The notes below the pieces were generated by a model, which was not told the DNA's origin, searched no databases, and saw only the letters and a program-made list of their open reading frames with translations. DNA of 64,000 nt from Pseudophaeomoniella oleicola (lineage: Eukaryota > Ascomycota > Eurotiomycetes > Phaeomoniellales > Phaeomoniellaceae), in NCBI GenBank assembly GCA_003868215.1, contig QWDQ01000018.1:1-64000 (forward strand), written 5' to 3'. Positions 12,017 through 23,086 of this stretch are shown here, in pieces. The position numbers and the translations under genes were made by a program. Position 1 is the stretch's first letter, and every line of letters starts with the position of its first letter.

Positions 12017-13005
12017 CTACTCGCCCTTTGATACCGCCGAGAAGCTCGGTTCGGAGTCGGGGATCAGTCTACGCTGGCCCTCGTCAAAATCAGCACTCAG
12101 TTTCTCTCCCATCCACTGCGGCTTTGTCCTCTCGAGTCCGTCTTCAAGTTCAACAACCCTATTGCCAGCCACGAACAAACTTTTGCCGTTCAGATCCTGC
12201 CGAACAGCCGGCATGAGCAGTGCCTCGGCGACTCCTGGAGGATCGTTTGCAGGTAAATCCCCCCACATATCGCTGATGGCTTTGGGAAGCATTGCTGTTC
12301 TCGTCATCCAAGGGGCGACCATGTTGATGGTGATGTTTTTCTTGCACAATTGCGTTCGCAGCCCACGCATCAGTCCCAGGATGCCGCCTTTAGAAGCGTG
12401 ATAGAGGTACAGCGGAGGAGTATCGAAGAAGCTAGCAGCGCTGCCGGTCAATACCAACTGTCCTTTCCCCTCAGCGTTTTTGGCGAAGTAGTGCACAGCA
12501 GCTTTTATCGTATAGACAGTGCCATAAAGGTTGATGTCCATGAGCTTGGTCGTCGGTGCCTTCAACTTGCCCGCAGCATCGAACTCCTCATTGAACAGGT
12601 TATCCCAGCCATTCGTGCCGGCATTGGCACAGACCACATCTATGCCACCGAATTTTTGATATCCTTGTTGAAATGCCTCCAGGAGAGAATCCCAATTGGA
12701 AATGTCTGTATGGCAAAATAGGGCTCTATCGGTCGATGGCGAGTCTTGTGAATTGAGTGATGCTGCAAATTCATCGCCGGCCGCCTTGGTGATGTCGACT
12801 ATAACAACGTTTGCACCATGTCCTATCTCGCAGGTCAGAATCCGCCAGAACCTTTGTTTCGTTATTTCCGACTGGAGAGGGAATACTCACGATGTGCCAA
12901 TTCCACGGTAGCTCGGCCAATCCCACTTGCTCCCCCAGTGATCAGTATCGTCCTCCCTTTCAACGTATCCAATTCGGACACCGACAGTAGTGGTAGAAGC
13001 GACAT
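12017..13005 (-). CDS. Short-chain dehydrogenase/reductase (SDR) 1
   Basis: Classical NAD(P)-dependent SDR of 306 residues, two exons: 13005-12891 and 12822-12017, the split Arg being restored across a 67-nt intron. Rossmann glycine motif TGGASGIG is near residue 25; DITKAAG follows beta-2, suggesting NAD preference; VCANAG is the NNAG-type motif; catalytic Ser lies in GSAASF and the Tyr/Lys pair in YHASKGG. The sequence resembles fungal 15-hydroxyprostaglandin-dehydrogenase-like SDRs, which oxidise secondary alcohols. ATG 13005 is chosen because it starts just before a conserved-looking LDTLKGRTILITGG segment. It lies at the telomere-side edge of the catabolic cluster, with one ATGTGGGG word 125 bp upstream. 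Confidence 0.88.
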
Positions 13006-13477
13006 AGTACAAGCATCCGAGAGACTACACTGTCCTGCTCTCAACGAGTGCAACTGAACCACCCAGCCCTAGAATATCAATACCAGTCAATTGCGAGTCA
13101 TCTCCGTATCTTAACCCCCCCTCCACATTACCCCACATCTACTTGCCGGTTCCCGAGTCGTTTCTGGGGCGTCATTTTCTTGGATCCTTCTCCAAACACA
13201 GGCTGAGTATGGATTTAGAAGATTGTATCGAACCGTTCTTTCGTTCATAGTGGAGAGTTCGATGTCATGTGCCTGGGATTCAGGTATCCTCGATCAATTG
13301 AGGAAAGTGGCGTTGGAAACGGATACTATCCGAAAAGCATCATCAACATCATCCCCAATATACTCCAAAGAGAGGAACATCAGAACAGAAGACCATCCAT
13401 TGTGGAATTAATGACAACCATTTACTAGACATCGTATACTACTGCACTGAGAACCTGTGTCCCTTCAGCTAATTTCT
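13006..13477. promoter_or_regulatory. Promoter of SDR1 with ATGTGGGGT element
   Basis: The complement of ATGTGGGGT lies at 13130-13138, preceded by another C-rich word at 13115-13121. The same 9-mer recurs upstream of P450-1/esterase-1, the MFS gene and esterase-2/hydrolase-2. Confidence 0.6.
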
Positions 13478-13888
13478 CTATCCCCCGTTCTTCATCGTCT
13501 CAATAACTTTTTCCGCAACCTTGAACCCTTCAATCCCCGCCGGCATCCCACAATAAATCGCCGCCTGCAACAAAGTCTCTCTGATCTCGACCTCGCTGGC
13601 GCCATTATTCACCGCGCCGCGGACATGGACCGCCAATTCGGTGCTCCGGTTTAATGCGCACAACATCGCGATGTTTAATAGACTTCTCTGTTTGCGCTCG
13701 AGGCCTGGACGGGACCAGACGCTTCCCCAGCAGGCTTCGGTAACGAGCTCTTGCATGGGGCGTGAGAAGTCGGATGAGCCGTTTTGGAGAGAACGATTAA
13801 CGTATTCTTTTCCGGCGACGGCGTAGCGGATCTTCAGGCCTTCGTTGAAGATGGTCTCGTGAGCTTTTGGGACTTGATTTGTGTCCAT
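13478..13888 (-). CDS. Carboxymuconolactone decarboxylase family protein
   Basis: A single-exon 136-residue protein of the CMD/AhpD family. Family features are a central helix with ELVTEACWGSVWSRPGLERKQRSLLNIA, a short HVRGAVNNGAS segment and the C-terminal EIRETLLQAAIYCGMPAG (quoted in pieces, about residues 47-75, 90-101 and 104-120). In bacteria 4-carboxymuconolactone decarboxylase works in the protocatechuate branch of the 3-oxoadipate pathway; in fungi many members are uncharacterised. There is no CxxC pair of the AhpD peroxidase type, favouring the decarboxylase-like branch. It lies between SDR1 and P450-1, transcribed in the same direction. Two GTGGGG words lie about 200 bp upstream. 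Confidence 0.85.
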   Translation of the reverse strand: MDTNQVPKAHETIFNEGLKIRYAVAGKEYVNRSLQNGSSDFSRPMQELVTEACWGSVWSRPGLERKQRSLLNIAMLCALNRSTELAVHVRGAVNNGASEVEIRETLLQAAIYCGMPAGIEGFKVAEKVIETMKNGG

Positions 13889-14292
13889 GATGATGGATTA
13901 GTCTGTGTAGGATTTGAATCTATTGTAGAGGTAATTCGCAAGTCACGGCGCGTAGAAGTAAGTGGCCGTATGGTCGAAGATATCTACCGTAGTAGGCACA
14001 CAGCTGCGCATCTTTTACTGCGGTTATACTACTTTCTCGGAAGGATAAAGTATCTCTAAATGCATTGGACTACGTCAGACAAAATGGTGGGGTGATCGTG
14101 GGGTATTGTCTGGTACATTGAAGCCACTGCATGTTGTATACATGATGTAACACAATCCAAGGCCTGGTCGACGTCTGTAGGTTTATGCTTAAGCAATTAG
14201 ATTGGAAGCTCGGATAGCAAGACGCATGATGAGCACTATGAGGGATGCAGACACAGAGATGACACAACTTTTGTGCTAAAGAATTTCAACTA
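13889..14292. promoter_or_regulatory. Upstream region of the CMD gene
   Basis: Contains two direct GTGGGGT words 10 bp apart near 14087-14104, a variant of the cluster's ATGTGGGG element. Otherwise nothing seen. Confidence 0.45.
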
Positions 14293-16049
14293 TCACAAAA
14301 CCATACCCGCAGCATCAACCTTGATATTCCCCAAGTAGAAGCCTTCTTCTTTTGCTTTTTGCCATCCTTCTCTGATAACTTTCTCGCGTTGGGCATTTCG
14401 GGGGACAAATCGGACCTTATATGGTCTGGGCAAGGTGTTGACCCCGTCTTCATATGCAGCATCAGAGACATCCATTGGCTCTTCCACCCCATCTGTGTCT
14501 GTTCCCGGCAGAATCTCAAAAGCCCAAAGAATCTTTGCAATCGTAATGAAGATACTAGCCTCTGCCAGGTGCATTCCGGGGCATATCCGTCTTCCACCGC
14601 CGAAATTAAAGTGATCGCGGGTATAGGGATCCGCAGCTGCAGCGTAGGCGCCAGCTTTCAAAGGATAATCAAGGTACCGTGATGGATCAAACTCGTCGGG
14701 ATTCTGCCACCGTTCAGGGTCAAAGTGGAGTGCGTATTGGGCGATTGTGACCACGGTTGATTTCGGGATGTAGTAATCCTTGTAGGTAACGTCGGCTGTT
14801 GTATAATGTGGACTGCCAATTGTATCAACAGGTCGTATGCGAAGTACTTCCTTGACGATTGCTCGGATATAAGGAAGCGCATCTTCATCTTCAAATGTCG
14901 GACTTCTGTCGTCCCCGATCTTTTCCGATAGCTCACGGTGTGCCTCCTTTTGTACTGAGGGATTCGCTCCTAGGTATTTGATGCAGCTATTTATTGCAGA
15001 AGAAGTGGTTTCCGAACCTGCTTCAATCATCGCTGGAGCAATGTTCAATCAGCCGGATTTCTTTGTCCATAGCAGAATTTAAGGGGCTGACGAGAATTGG
15101 GACCTACTTCCTGCGACGAAGGCAGCCTGAACTTCACTGATACCTTGCTTCTGATAGTCTGTCTCCGCAAACTGTCGCACAAAACAGTCCGGTGCCTTCT
15201 TCTCTGCCATTTGTGCTTTCAGAGTGGTCCAATACTTCATCCAGATCTTTTCTTGACGCCTGTAATATTTCTTGGCTCGCGGTCTCCACCACTGCATCCA
15301 GGTAGGAATACTTGCTAGGGGTGGTATCAGGTCTGCAAGAAACGCTCCAGGAGCACCGGCTTTGGAGAAGTCTTCCATAAGGCCGTAGATTTCTTTGATA
15401 TCTTCGCAGTCCTGAGCAATGTTAACTCCAGACCGCTTAATGGTGTCTTGCAAGTAAGGAAACATACCCAGACAGGAACTCTGCGACCATATGTGCTAGT
15501 CATGACAACAGAGGTTGTGTATCGTCTCACGTGCATATATACATTCATCTGGGTCTCGTTATCGGTGAGAATATCGTATATCAATTGTTTCGCCTCAAAG
15601 TCTTGACTAGGTCTAAATGTTTCGGATGACTTCGGCGTAAGCAGCTTATGCACGATGGCTCGAAGCTTCCGCCACTCGGGCGAATAGTTCATGAGCAACA
15701 GCCTTTTCTCTCCCGATACGACACCTGAGATGACGGGCATAGGCAAACGACCGGAAGTGATGGCCGACTGTTTGTCAAAGATATCTTTGACTGCTGCCGG
15801 GCTGTTGACAAACACCCAGTTCTCCCAGCCGATCTGCACTTGGAACAATTCCCCATATTGTCGTGCCCATTGCTGAAATTGTCTTTGTGGTTGCGGTTGC
15901 AGCTGCAGGGTATTACCAATCAACGGTAATCCTTTAGGACCAGGCACAGCTCGAAACCCTTTAGGAATCCGTGTCCGTTTCACACGCGATACGACGGCCC
16001 AGACAACGAGCGTGGCAAGCACTAGTAACGACAGGTTGGCAAGGGCCAT
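14293..16049 (-). CDS. Cytochrome P450 monooxygenase 1
   Basis: Microsomal haem-thiolate monooxygenase of 541 residues. Exons 16049-15468, 15411-15108 and 15032-14293 join in frame. It has an N-terminal membrane anchor (about residues 5-22), the PGPKGLPLIG hinge, I-helix oxygen motif EAGSETTSS, ExxR helix (KEVLRIRP), PERF-like region (DPSRYLDYP) and the haem loop FGGGRRICPG with the Cys ligand. The overall type resembles fungal P450s of the O-methylsterigmatocystin-oxidoreductase-like group rather than phenylacetate hydroxylase CYP504, whose haem loop differs. It is divergent from esterase-1 and is a relative of P450-2 at 28.9 kb. Substrate unknown; an aromatic compound is inferred from the neighbours. 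Confidence 0.92.
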
Positions 16050-16425
16050 GGTGTGTTCCTAATAGCCCGGAAGTTTGTCCAGAGCAGATCAGTAGCAACA
16101 TCTAAGCCAATGTCAGCGCTGTTATACGTAGAACATGCTCGGCCTCGGCCCTGCTAACCACCCGAAGAGACATGTGGGGTTTGGAGAAAGGGGGGGTGTG
16201 AGGTGGAAACAGTGCGCCATACATCGCCATGTAGACCCCACATAAAACGTATCTCGCATTCCGGGGTAAGGATGGATGCATGAGGGGATATAGATCAAAC
16301 GTCATCATGTGCGAGAAAAGTAATTCCGGCCATTATGCGATCAGCAAAAGGATCCTTCGCTCTGTCTGTCAAAGTTGGAAAGTAAATCCGAAGACGCAAC
16401 CACCGGTATTTTGCCGTTTATCGCG
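16050..16425. promoter_or_regulatory. Divergent promoter of P450-1 and esterase-1
   Basis: Carries ATGTGGGGT at 16172-16180 and its inverted copy at 16235-16243, making an inverted pair about 54 bp apart, plus a G-run at 16190-16197. This is the densest occurrence of the element in the window. Confidence 0.65.
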
Positions 16426-18189
16426 ATGTCTTGTACTTTGGACCACAGTACACTGTCTGCGACCCTTGAGGGAGTTCAACATGATAAAGTGTGGCAGTTC
16501 AGAGGACTACAATACGGAAGTATCGCTGCTCGGTTCCAACAGGCCCACCATATCAAAGAGTACCCCAGCCGAATTGATTGCACTCAGTACGGGTTCGTCT
16601 CCCAAGATCATGTCCTGGTGTGATAGTCAAAGCAAGTCTGCTGACTGGCGCAAATCTTATCATGAAGCCCACTATGCCCTCAGATGAACGTTGACGTAGG
16701 TCATTTGCTTCGTATACCAGCCGAACTTGATATCCCACCTGAACGAGAGGACGAATTTGAGTGTCTCAATCTCGACGTTACGGTGCCAAGTCTGGACTCT
16801 GGGGTTGGGGCAGGGAAACTCCCTGTGCTAGTTTGGATCCATGGTACATTGGCCAAAGATACATGGAGATATCATCGCTGACTCTAAAAGGTGGCTCTCA
16901 GGTCGTCACGTTTGCTAGCGGGGCGTCCAAGGTATGCGGTATGTGACAAACCTGTTGGCCGGCGACTTCTAACAACATTCGGAAGACGCAACCCGCTTAG
17001 TGTCGGACTCAATCAGCCAAGGGCGCCCGATCATAGTTGTTTCCATGAATTATCGGCTCAATATCTTTGCCTTTGGGAACGGAGCGTGCGATAAAAATTT
17101 GGCCCTCAAGGATCAAATGCTTGCCATCCAATGGGTCCATGAACACATCTCGGGCTTCGGTGGAGACCCAGTACGTATGCGAGCATACAAGTGAAAGGGA
17201 GCAAAGTCTAACCAATGGCAGAACAGCATTACCCTTGCGGGAGAGAGTGCTGGCGCGGTATATTGCCATGCACATTTGGTGACCGGTGCTCCTGTTCAGC
17301 AAGCCATTCTTTCGTCCGGCTCATTATATCTTTCTCCACCTCAACCAGAAGCCAGAGGCCTTGCGCTCGTTCAAACAGTAACGCAGGAAGTCAGAAGACT
17401 TGGATCGTCGAGTCTTGACGATGCGCTGGTTGAGAACATCATCAAAGCGCAGGAATCTCTGGGCATCAGAACACTATGGTTGCAGATGGAGCCAGAGCTC
17501 GAGCATTGGGAGAACAAAGCTGGGTCAGTCAATCGTCTGATCGTGGGTGATGTCGAGTACGAGGTGAGATTGTCATACTCCCTGAAAAGGTAACTACTGA
17601 ACAACATTAGTCTGTAATATGGCGGAACGGGATAGAGGCGGTAGATGCTGCCTCCATCGTTGGAAGCTTTGATAAAGTGGGCGCACAAAGTGCAGCATTG
17701 AAATCGCTGTATGGCGTCATCCCCGAGAGAACCACCTCATGCAAGCTCGGTGCTCTCGACTTCATCAATGATCTCAAGTTCACCTTACCAAACGAAATGA
17801 TGGTGGACCAGTGGCGAAAGGCTGGTAGGTCTGTGTATCGCTACGTGGTTGACCAAGCAAACCCATGGCAACCTTCAAGTCGCGCACATCATGCCGTTGA
17901 CTTGATATTGCTCTTCGGCGGTTTTGATCTATCATTCGATCCTGCTGCCGAAAAAGTTGGCATGGAGCTCAGGAAAAGGTGGATTGCTTTCATCAACGGC
18001 GACGAACCATGGAACCCAGAGACGTACTTCGGATTTGGACCGCACGGAGAAAGCAAAGAACTTGATAAGAATGGTTTCGCCGCACGACGACGGACAAGGC
18101 ATCTCACTTTCCTCCGGGAGCTTGACCCTGGCAAGGCGAATGAGGTTTTTGGGGCATTGGCAGCAGGGCGCATAAGTCTTTTAAACTGA
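16426..18189 (+). CDS. Type-B carboxylesterase 1
   Basis: Alpha/beta-hydrolase-fold esterase of about 501 residues. Six exons fit: 16426-16617, 16684-16843, 16891-16938, 16986-17170, 17222-17563 and 17611-18189. The oxyanion loop reads IHGGSQVVTF, with two rather than three glycines after His; the YRLN and GFGGDP words follow; the nucleophile elbow is LAGESAGAVY; the C-terminal HHAVDLILLFGG segment carries the His region. No N-terminal signal peptide is evident, so it is probably cytosolic. It is divergent from P450-1 and convergent with the MFS gene. Role inferred: hydrolysis of an aromatic ester before oxidation. It is a distant paralogue of esterase-2 at 30.8-32.7 kb. Confidence 0.88.
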
Positions 18190-18776
18190 AGACAAATACC
18201 ACAATTTGCATTGATTGCTCAATAGCAGGGTAGCTGATTGGTAGGCAGTCTACGGCGATGATTGTAAGAAGCTATAAATTGAAAAATCCCATATTCGGAC
18301 ATTCATAATTTCTGGACGTACAGCATTGTTGCACAGTGTCCTCGTCTTATCCAGAGTGCACGACCAAGCCGATGCAGTTTGCGGGGTACGACGTCCTTAA
18401 GAAATATGTGAATCTGAGGTATAATGATCACGACTAGGCAATAACATCTGAAACTACTATGAAACTGCCTTCTTTCCAATCTCATTCACTCCTATTAAAT
18501 GATATTCCACCGCTGCTCACGAATCCAGTCTCCTCGTTGATGCGGCTTTTATCCGAAAGGCCAGCATCTTCCCAGCACATTATTCAACATGCGTCTCTCT
18601 CCAACAAGCTCGCCGTTGTTGAGACGGAGAATCCCTCGTCCCTGAAGCAAACCAAGCTCTACATTATTTCGGAGAGAAGGGACGACAGGTTGGAGGAAGA
18701 TGCCATGGCATTTGAATTTCGAAGAGCCAACACGCTCAAACCATGAATCATACCTGACCACCCATCAAAATTGCTC
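18190..18776. other. Convergent intergenic region
   Basis: Between the 3' ends of esterase-1 and the MFS gene. A 95-codon open frame at 18459-18746 has no coding character I can support. Nothing else seen. Confidence 0.45.
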
Positions 18777-20435
18777 TTAAAGTTCAGCATGGGTCTGAAT
18801 TCCCAGCTTGTGGAAGATGTTGTGGTCATGCCAGTAACGACGATAGCGCTTCCCGAAGACATACATGACAATGGTCGTCGCCACGATTCCGAAGCTGACT
18901 CCACCAAAAGTGTAGAAGGGTATAGCTGGACCAACCGAGGCTGTCCAGTCGTTCAAAAAGTAGGTGTAACTATAGAACAGGAAGTTTTTAAACATCATGC
19001 TGGCGATGAATACTTCACTGCTCATGTCTCTGTACGCGTCAACTGCATAGGACGATGCAGGGGTAACGGTGAAGATGACGCCGGCTAATGACATTCCCCA
19101 GAGAAAATCGGCGAGATACAAATTTCCCCCATGGCTCGTCACGGCACCAAACCCCATCAGCCCAGCACCAGTGAAAACACCAAGCAATGATGGGACGAGG
19201 CGGAACTCCGGTTCGAAGACTCCTTTGTTGAGATTTGTGAACCAGATGGCCAACGGATCCGTGATGAAACCCAGCACGATGGATCCAACCAGACCACCAA
19301 GAAAAGGCCCAATGGACATGTAGCCTACGCTTGCTGTAGTGAGGGAATACGGAGGGGGACTGAATATCTGCGCAGACACGAGAGATTCGGCAACAAAAAA
19401 TGATGTTGTCCCCCCCATGATGACAATCACCCAACAGGCACCAAGGTTGGTGAAAGAGATTATTGGAGCAACGAGCAACTTGATGAGGTTTTCGTGGCCG
19501 TGACTGCCTGTGAAGATAGCCTTCTCCTGCCAGAAGGTCTTCTTCGGCGGAGGTCCGGTCCACGTGTTGTTTGTCATTGTTTTCTCGATTTCTTTACCGT
19601 CTATAACTGCTTGATGGCGCGCTTCGATCTCGGCGAGTTCTTCTAGACTGATTTCAACGGTCTCATCGGTCTCATAGCGGATATCTCTGGAGTATGTGGT
19701 TTCGGGAACGAACAAGAAGCATAGAAGTAGCTGAAGAGATATGAACAGAACCAGTAAATAGAAGAGGTAGTGCCATCCGAGACTGTTTGTGATCCGCCCT
19801 GCAATAACGGAACTGAGGTTGGCCACAGAGCCGAGAGTGAAGCCCATGATTGCAATGAAGAGGCCGCGTTCATGCACAAAGAAGATATCTCCTATGACAG
19901 AGAATACAAGGGACTCATACGCTGGGATAGACAACCCCTGAATGATGCGGGCTGCTAACAAGGTGCTGTACGTGGTGCTGGCTGAACCAACGATGGATCC
20001 GATCAAGCAGATAAAAGACGATAGGAGGAAGGTGGGACGTTTGCCATATTTGCTAGATAGAGCTGAAATAATTGGACCGGAGCAGCCAGCGATGAGCAAT
20101 TGATAACCCGAGGTCACCGTGAGATCCGAGAGCGGTCTATCGAAATCTATGGCTAGCACGTAGAGACTGGCGTTGAGCAATGGGGCTACGGTTGCGCCGC
20201 ACAGGCTGGCACCAAACACAAGAATGGCAACGATGGCAAGTTTCTTCAGATACGGCCAATTGAGAGGGTCGTTGGGGTCTTCACTGGGTTGTGGGACGAG
20301 GACAATGCCCTTCGATCTGCCGGTCCCATGTTTGAGTCCAGTAACGTCTTCTGAATTGGCGTTCTGTTCGGCCAGTAACACAGTCCCTGGAACATGCGCC
20401 AGCGTTGAATGATCTTCAAGAATTCCAAAAGGCAT
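18777..20435 (-). CDS. MFS transporter (DHA1 type)
   Basis: A single-exon 552-residue major facilitator with about twelve membrane segments and a central hydrophilic loop (around residues 250-300). The N-terminal DPNDPLNWPYLKK word is a hallmark of fungal DHA1 drug/proton antiporters; the loop 2-3 motif appears as SSKYGKRPTF, and a PETTYSRD word ends the first half. Located in the plasma membrane; it probably imports or exports an aromatic substrate or intermediate of the cluster, but specificity cannot be read. The ATG at 20435 is followed by a soluble N-terminal tail of about 60 residues, normal for the family. The cluster element ATGTGGGGT lies about 250 bp upstream. Confidence 0.92.
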   Translation of the reverse strand: MPFGILEDHSTLAHVPGTVLLAEQNANSEDVTGLKHGTGRSKGIVLVPQPSEDPNDPLNWPYLKKLAIVAILVFGASLCGATVAPLLNASLYVLAIDFDRPLSDLTVTSGYQLLIAGCSGPIISALSSKYGKRPTFLLSSFICLIGSIVGSASTTYSTLLAARIIQGLSIPAYESLVFSVIGDIFFVHERGLFIAIMGFTLGSVANLSSVIAGRITNSLGWHYLFYLLVLFISLQLLLCFLFVPETTYSRDIRYETDETVEISLEELAEIEARHQAVIDGKEIEKTMTNNTWTGPPPKKTFWQEKAIFTGSHGHENLIKLLVAPIISFTNLGACWVIVIMGGTTSFFVAESLVSAQIFSPPPYSLTTASVGYMSIGPFLGGLVGSIVLGFITDPLAIWFTNLNKGVFEPEFRLVPSLLGVFTGAGLMGFGAVTSHGGNLYLADFLWGMSLAGVIFTVTPASSYAVDAYRDMSSEVFIASMMFKNFLFYSYTYFLNDWTASVGPAIPFYTFGGVSFGIVATTIVMYVFGKRYRRYWHDHNIFHKLGIQTHAEL

Positions 20436-21090
20436 AACGATGGTTCAACAAGGTAGATGAAGTCCGACATACATCCAGGAGAGGCTTTCTCGTAGGATGG
20501 GGAGCTGGGAAGGGTTTGGGAAGATGCGCTTTCAATACGGCCCGACCACAGCCCATGACGTAGCTCACATCGAAGCCTATACAGCGAGGTCAGAAACATG
20601 ATATGAGGCTATATTCCCGGCGTTGAGTGAAACGTGGCAGGTACAATGAGGGGGGTGGTATCAAAGTAGCTGAAGTACCTATCAGTATGTGGGGTCACCG
20701 GCATGCAATTTGAGGGGCTTTGAATTGGGTGTGCTATCCAGATTGTCATGCCGTTGAAAGACGTTCCAATGCAACGGTGACAGGGTATATATTTTACCGA
20801 TGGTGGTTAGAGAATGATCGTGTACCATATCCCAACCCTGTCGGGCCAAAGGCCCGATTGTTGAGATACTCACGGAACAATATTATCTGGCTGCCAAATG
20901 ATACGTTAGAGTACATATCCTTGCCACTTTCGGAACATTGCATGAAGGAGCCAGTTGGTCCACCTGTAGACGGCGCAAAGTCCTCGTTGCGAGATATATT
21001 GATCTTTGTAAATGAGTTTAAAGCTATTCTGGTCCGCCGAGAAAACGGTATACTACAGAAGCATCTCGGTCCTAATAAAGCGCTCACGCG
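20436..21090. promoter_or_regulatory. Upstream region of the MFS gene
   Basis: ATGTGGGGT at 20687-20695, with a G-run at 20649-20656. The remainder is the 3' side of the dehydrogenase gene; a long open frame on the plus strand here is judged an antisense shadow. Confidence 0.55.
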
Positions 21091-22259
21091 TCAGTTGATG
21101 TTACCAATACTGAGGAGAGAGAGGAAACCCGATATTGGGTCTAGCCCTGCTGGTAGACCAAAGAGTCGACTTACTATGCACCGTTCATCGACTGCAACCT
21201 GTTTGTACACATCCATCGCTGCCTCTCCGATGCTGGGCTTGATTCCCACTCGATTTGCGGCATCAACACCGAGGCCAACGTCTTTCATAAGCATCTGGGC
21301 TTTGAATCCTAACTTATAGCCGTTGCTGCTGGGCGCGTGTGCAACCACACCTGGGACGGGACATACATGGTCGCACATGAAGTTCTGGCCGCTGGAATTT
21401 TGGATAACCTTGTGTAAAAGCTTTTTGTCGAGACCCAGCTTGATCCCTGTAGCCATAGCTTCGGCGTTGGCCAACAAGATGGTGCACGAGAGATAATTGT
21501 TGCAGATCTTTGCGGCAAGTCCGGCGCCTAGTTCACCGCAGTAGAACAGTTTCGAGGCATCGCCCATGGATTGCACGATTGTATGGAGACGATCTTGGAT
21601 TGTGCTGGAGGACCCATTTGAAATTGTTTCTTTCTGACTACTTTCTGAAGCCTCGAGTTCTGGTGCGCCTATAAGCAATGAGAGTGCTCCTTTTTCCGCA
21701 GCGGGTACACCTCCCTGTGAGGTATCGAATCAGATTAGCGACTAACAGACTCCGGGGAGTGACGCATGCAGGCTTCGAGCAACGTACAGATACTGGAGCA
21801 TCTACGTAGACTCCCATGCCACTTCGTGCCAGCTGTTCTCCCACAAATTTGGCTGTATCAATATCGATAGTACTGCATTCGACGTAAAGCCGCGATGCAT
21901 CCTTGTCTGTATCCCCATCGCTCTTTGCAGCGATTATTCCAGTACTCTCATTGAGGTAAACATCCCTCACATGAGAGCCCGCCGGAACAATAGAAACAAT
22001 GGTCGTGGCATTCTCGGCAACATTCTTTGGCGATGATGCGATCTCGATAGGACCATATTGTGCCTCAAACTCCTTCTTGAATCGTGCACAATTGGCCTGA
22101 AAGACATCATATAGATAAAGAGTGGCATTGCGATCCATGCCTTTGCGCACGTTCATGGCCATGGGATAGCCCATGGCCCCAAGTCCTGAACCCTTGTAAG
22201 CCTAGGAAACGGTGGCAATGATTTTGGCTCTTACCTATGAACCCGACATTGCTCTTCAT
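21091..22259 (-). CDS. 3-hydroxyisobutyrate dehydrogenase-like protein 1
   Basis: Beta-hydroxyacid dehydrogenase family, NAD(P)-dependent oxidation of a 3-hydroxyacid. Exons 22259-22235, 22185-21788 and 21714-21091 give 348 residues. The first splice restores the Rossmann motif VGFIGLGAMGYPMA. The substrate-site word DAPVSGG spans the second intron, and the catalytic Lys is in AAKICNNYLS. A Ser/Glu-rich insert of about 20 residues after LLIGAPE is unusual. The C-terminus is odd: a good donor (GTAAGT at 21174-21169) and acceptor near 21105 suggest a third intron that would replace the last residues by a very short tail ending just before 21091. It is a paralogue of the gene at 27.3 kb. Divergent from the NmrA-like gene. 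Confidence 0.85.
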
Positions 22260-23086
22260 ATTTGCCGTGCTAAATGATCAAATAGACAAACCAAAGAGAT
22301 CCAGCTGTCAACACTCGAGATTAAGAGAGTAAGCAGCATACTCTCCATTCTTGTTGTCTGTTGATGTGTATCTCCTGTGGTACTACATTAGGCATCGACA
22401 GGCAGAGCTACCCCACCATACGCGAACCCCCACATCAATGCCATTGCCCATTGTCATTGCCCAACATCTTTGGCACATGTTTGCAAGGCCATCATTTCTG
22501 AGGGAAGATGAGATATGATGTGCAGCGTCAGACCCTGTCGGATGGAGTGTTTGACTTCCTTGTTCCCGAGACCCCATGATTTTCCATAATCTGGGCGATG
22601 GCGTCACAAAACACCGGATCTCTTGTGTTGCAGCTACTCGACGGCGACAGCTTCAACACCATCGAGATATCCCCTTTGCACACTGGTCTCTGTGATTGGT
22701 GCTTTAATATTTTCCATGTTTTCCACTCATCTTCAACATCATGCACGACCTTATTGACGGCAGATCTGGAACAAGGTTCCTAGTACTACACATCTGTTAC
22801 ACGACAGATCCTCGCACTCACCAAGGACGGTCTAGAGCCCCCATCGTTTGGATTTATCTAGATTAGAACAACGCAGCCATTACTTGCATATAGCCCTGAG
22901 GAAATCACAAGCAAGATTGTCAAAGTTACTGTCGCTTATTCCAAGGAGCATTTGGGGTCTATAGCGACTTTCTGTAGTATGTTATGCGAGGTGGGGTATC
23001 TCTATCTAACTGTGTTCGATGTCCATATTTCACTCCTCGAGGTACGTGCACTATAACAGTCAGCAGAACATGGCTGTATCTCAATC
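22260..23086. promoter_or_regulatory. Divergent promoter of dehydrogenase-1 and NmrA-like gene
   Basis: Complement of ATGTGGGGGT at 22426-22435 and a further CCCCACC word at 22411-22417; a GTGGGG word lies at 22990-22995. No gene seen in the 830 bp. Confidence 0.5.

Noticed and set aside
18459-18746. 95-codon open frame between esterase-1 and the MFS gene
   Set aside because: Lies in a convergent 3' region and has no recognisable motif or coding bias that I can support.
20720-21319. 199-codon open frame on the plus strand
   Set aside because: Its second half is antisense to a well-supported dehydrogenase exon, and the rest is upstream region of the MFS gene.
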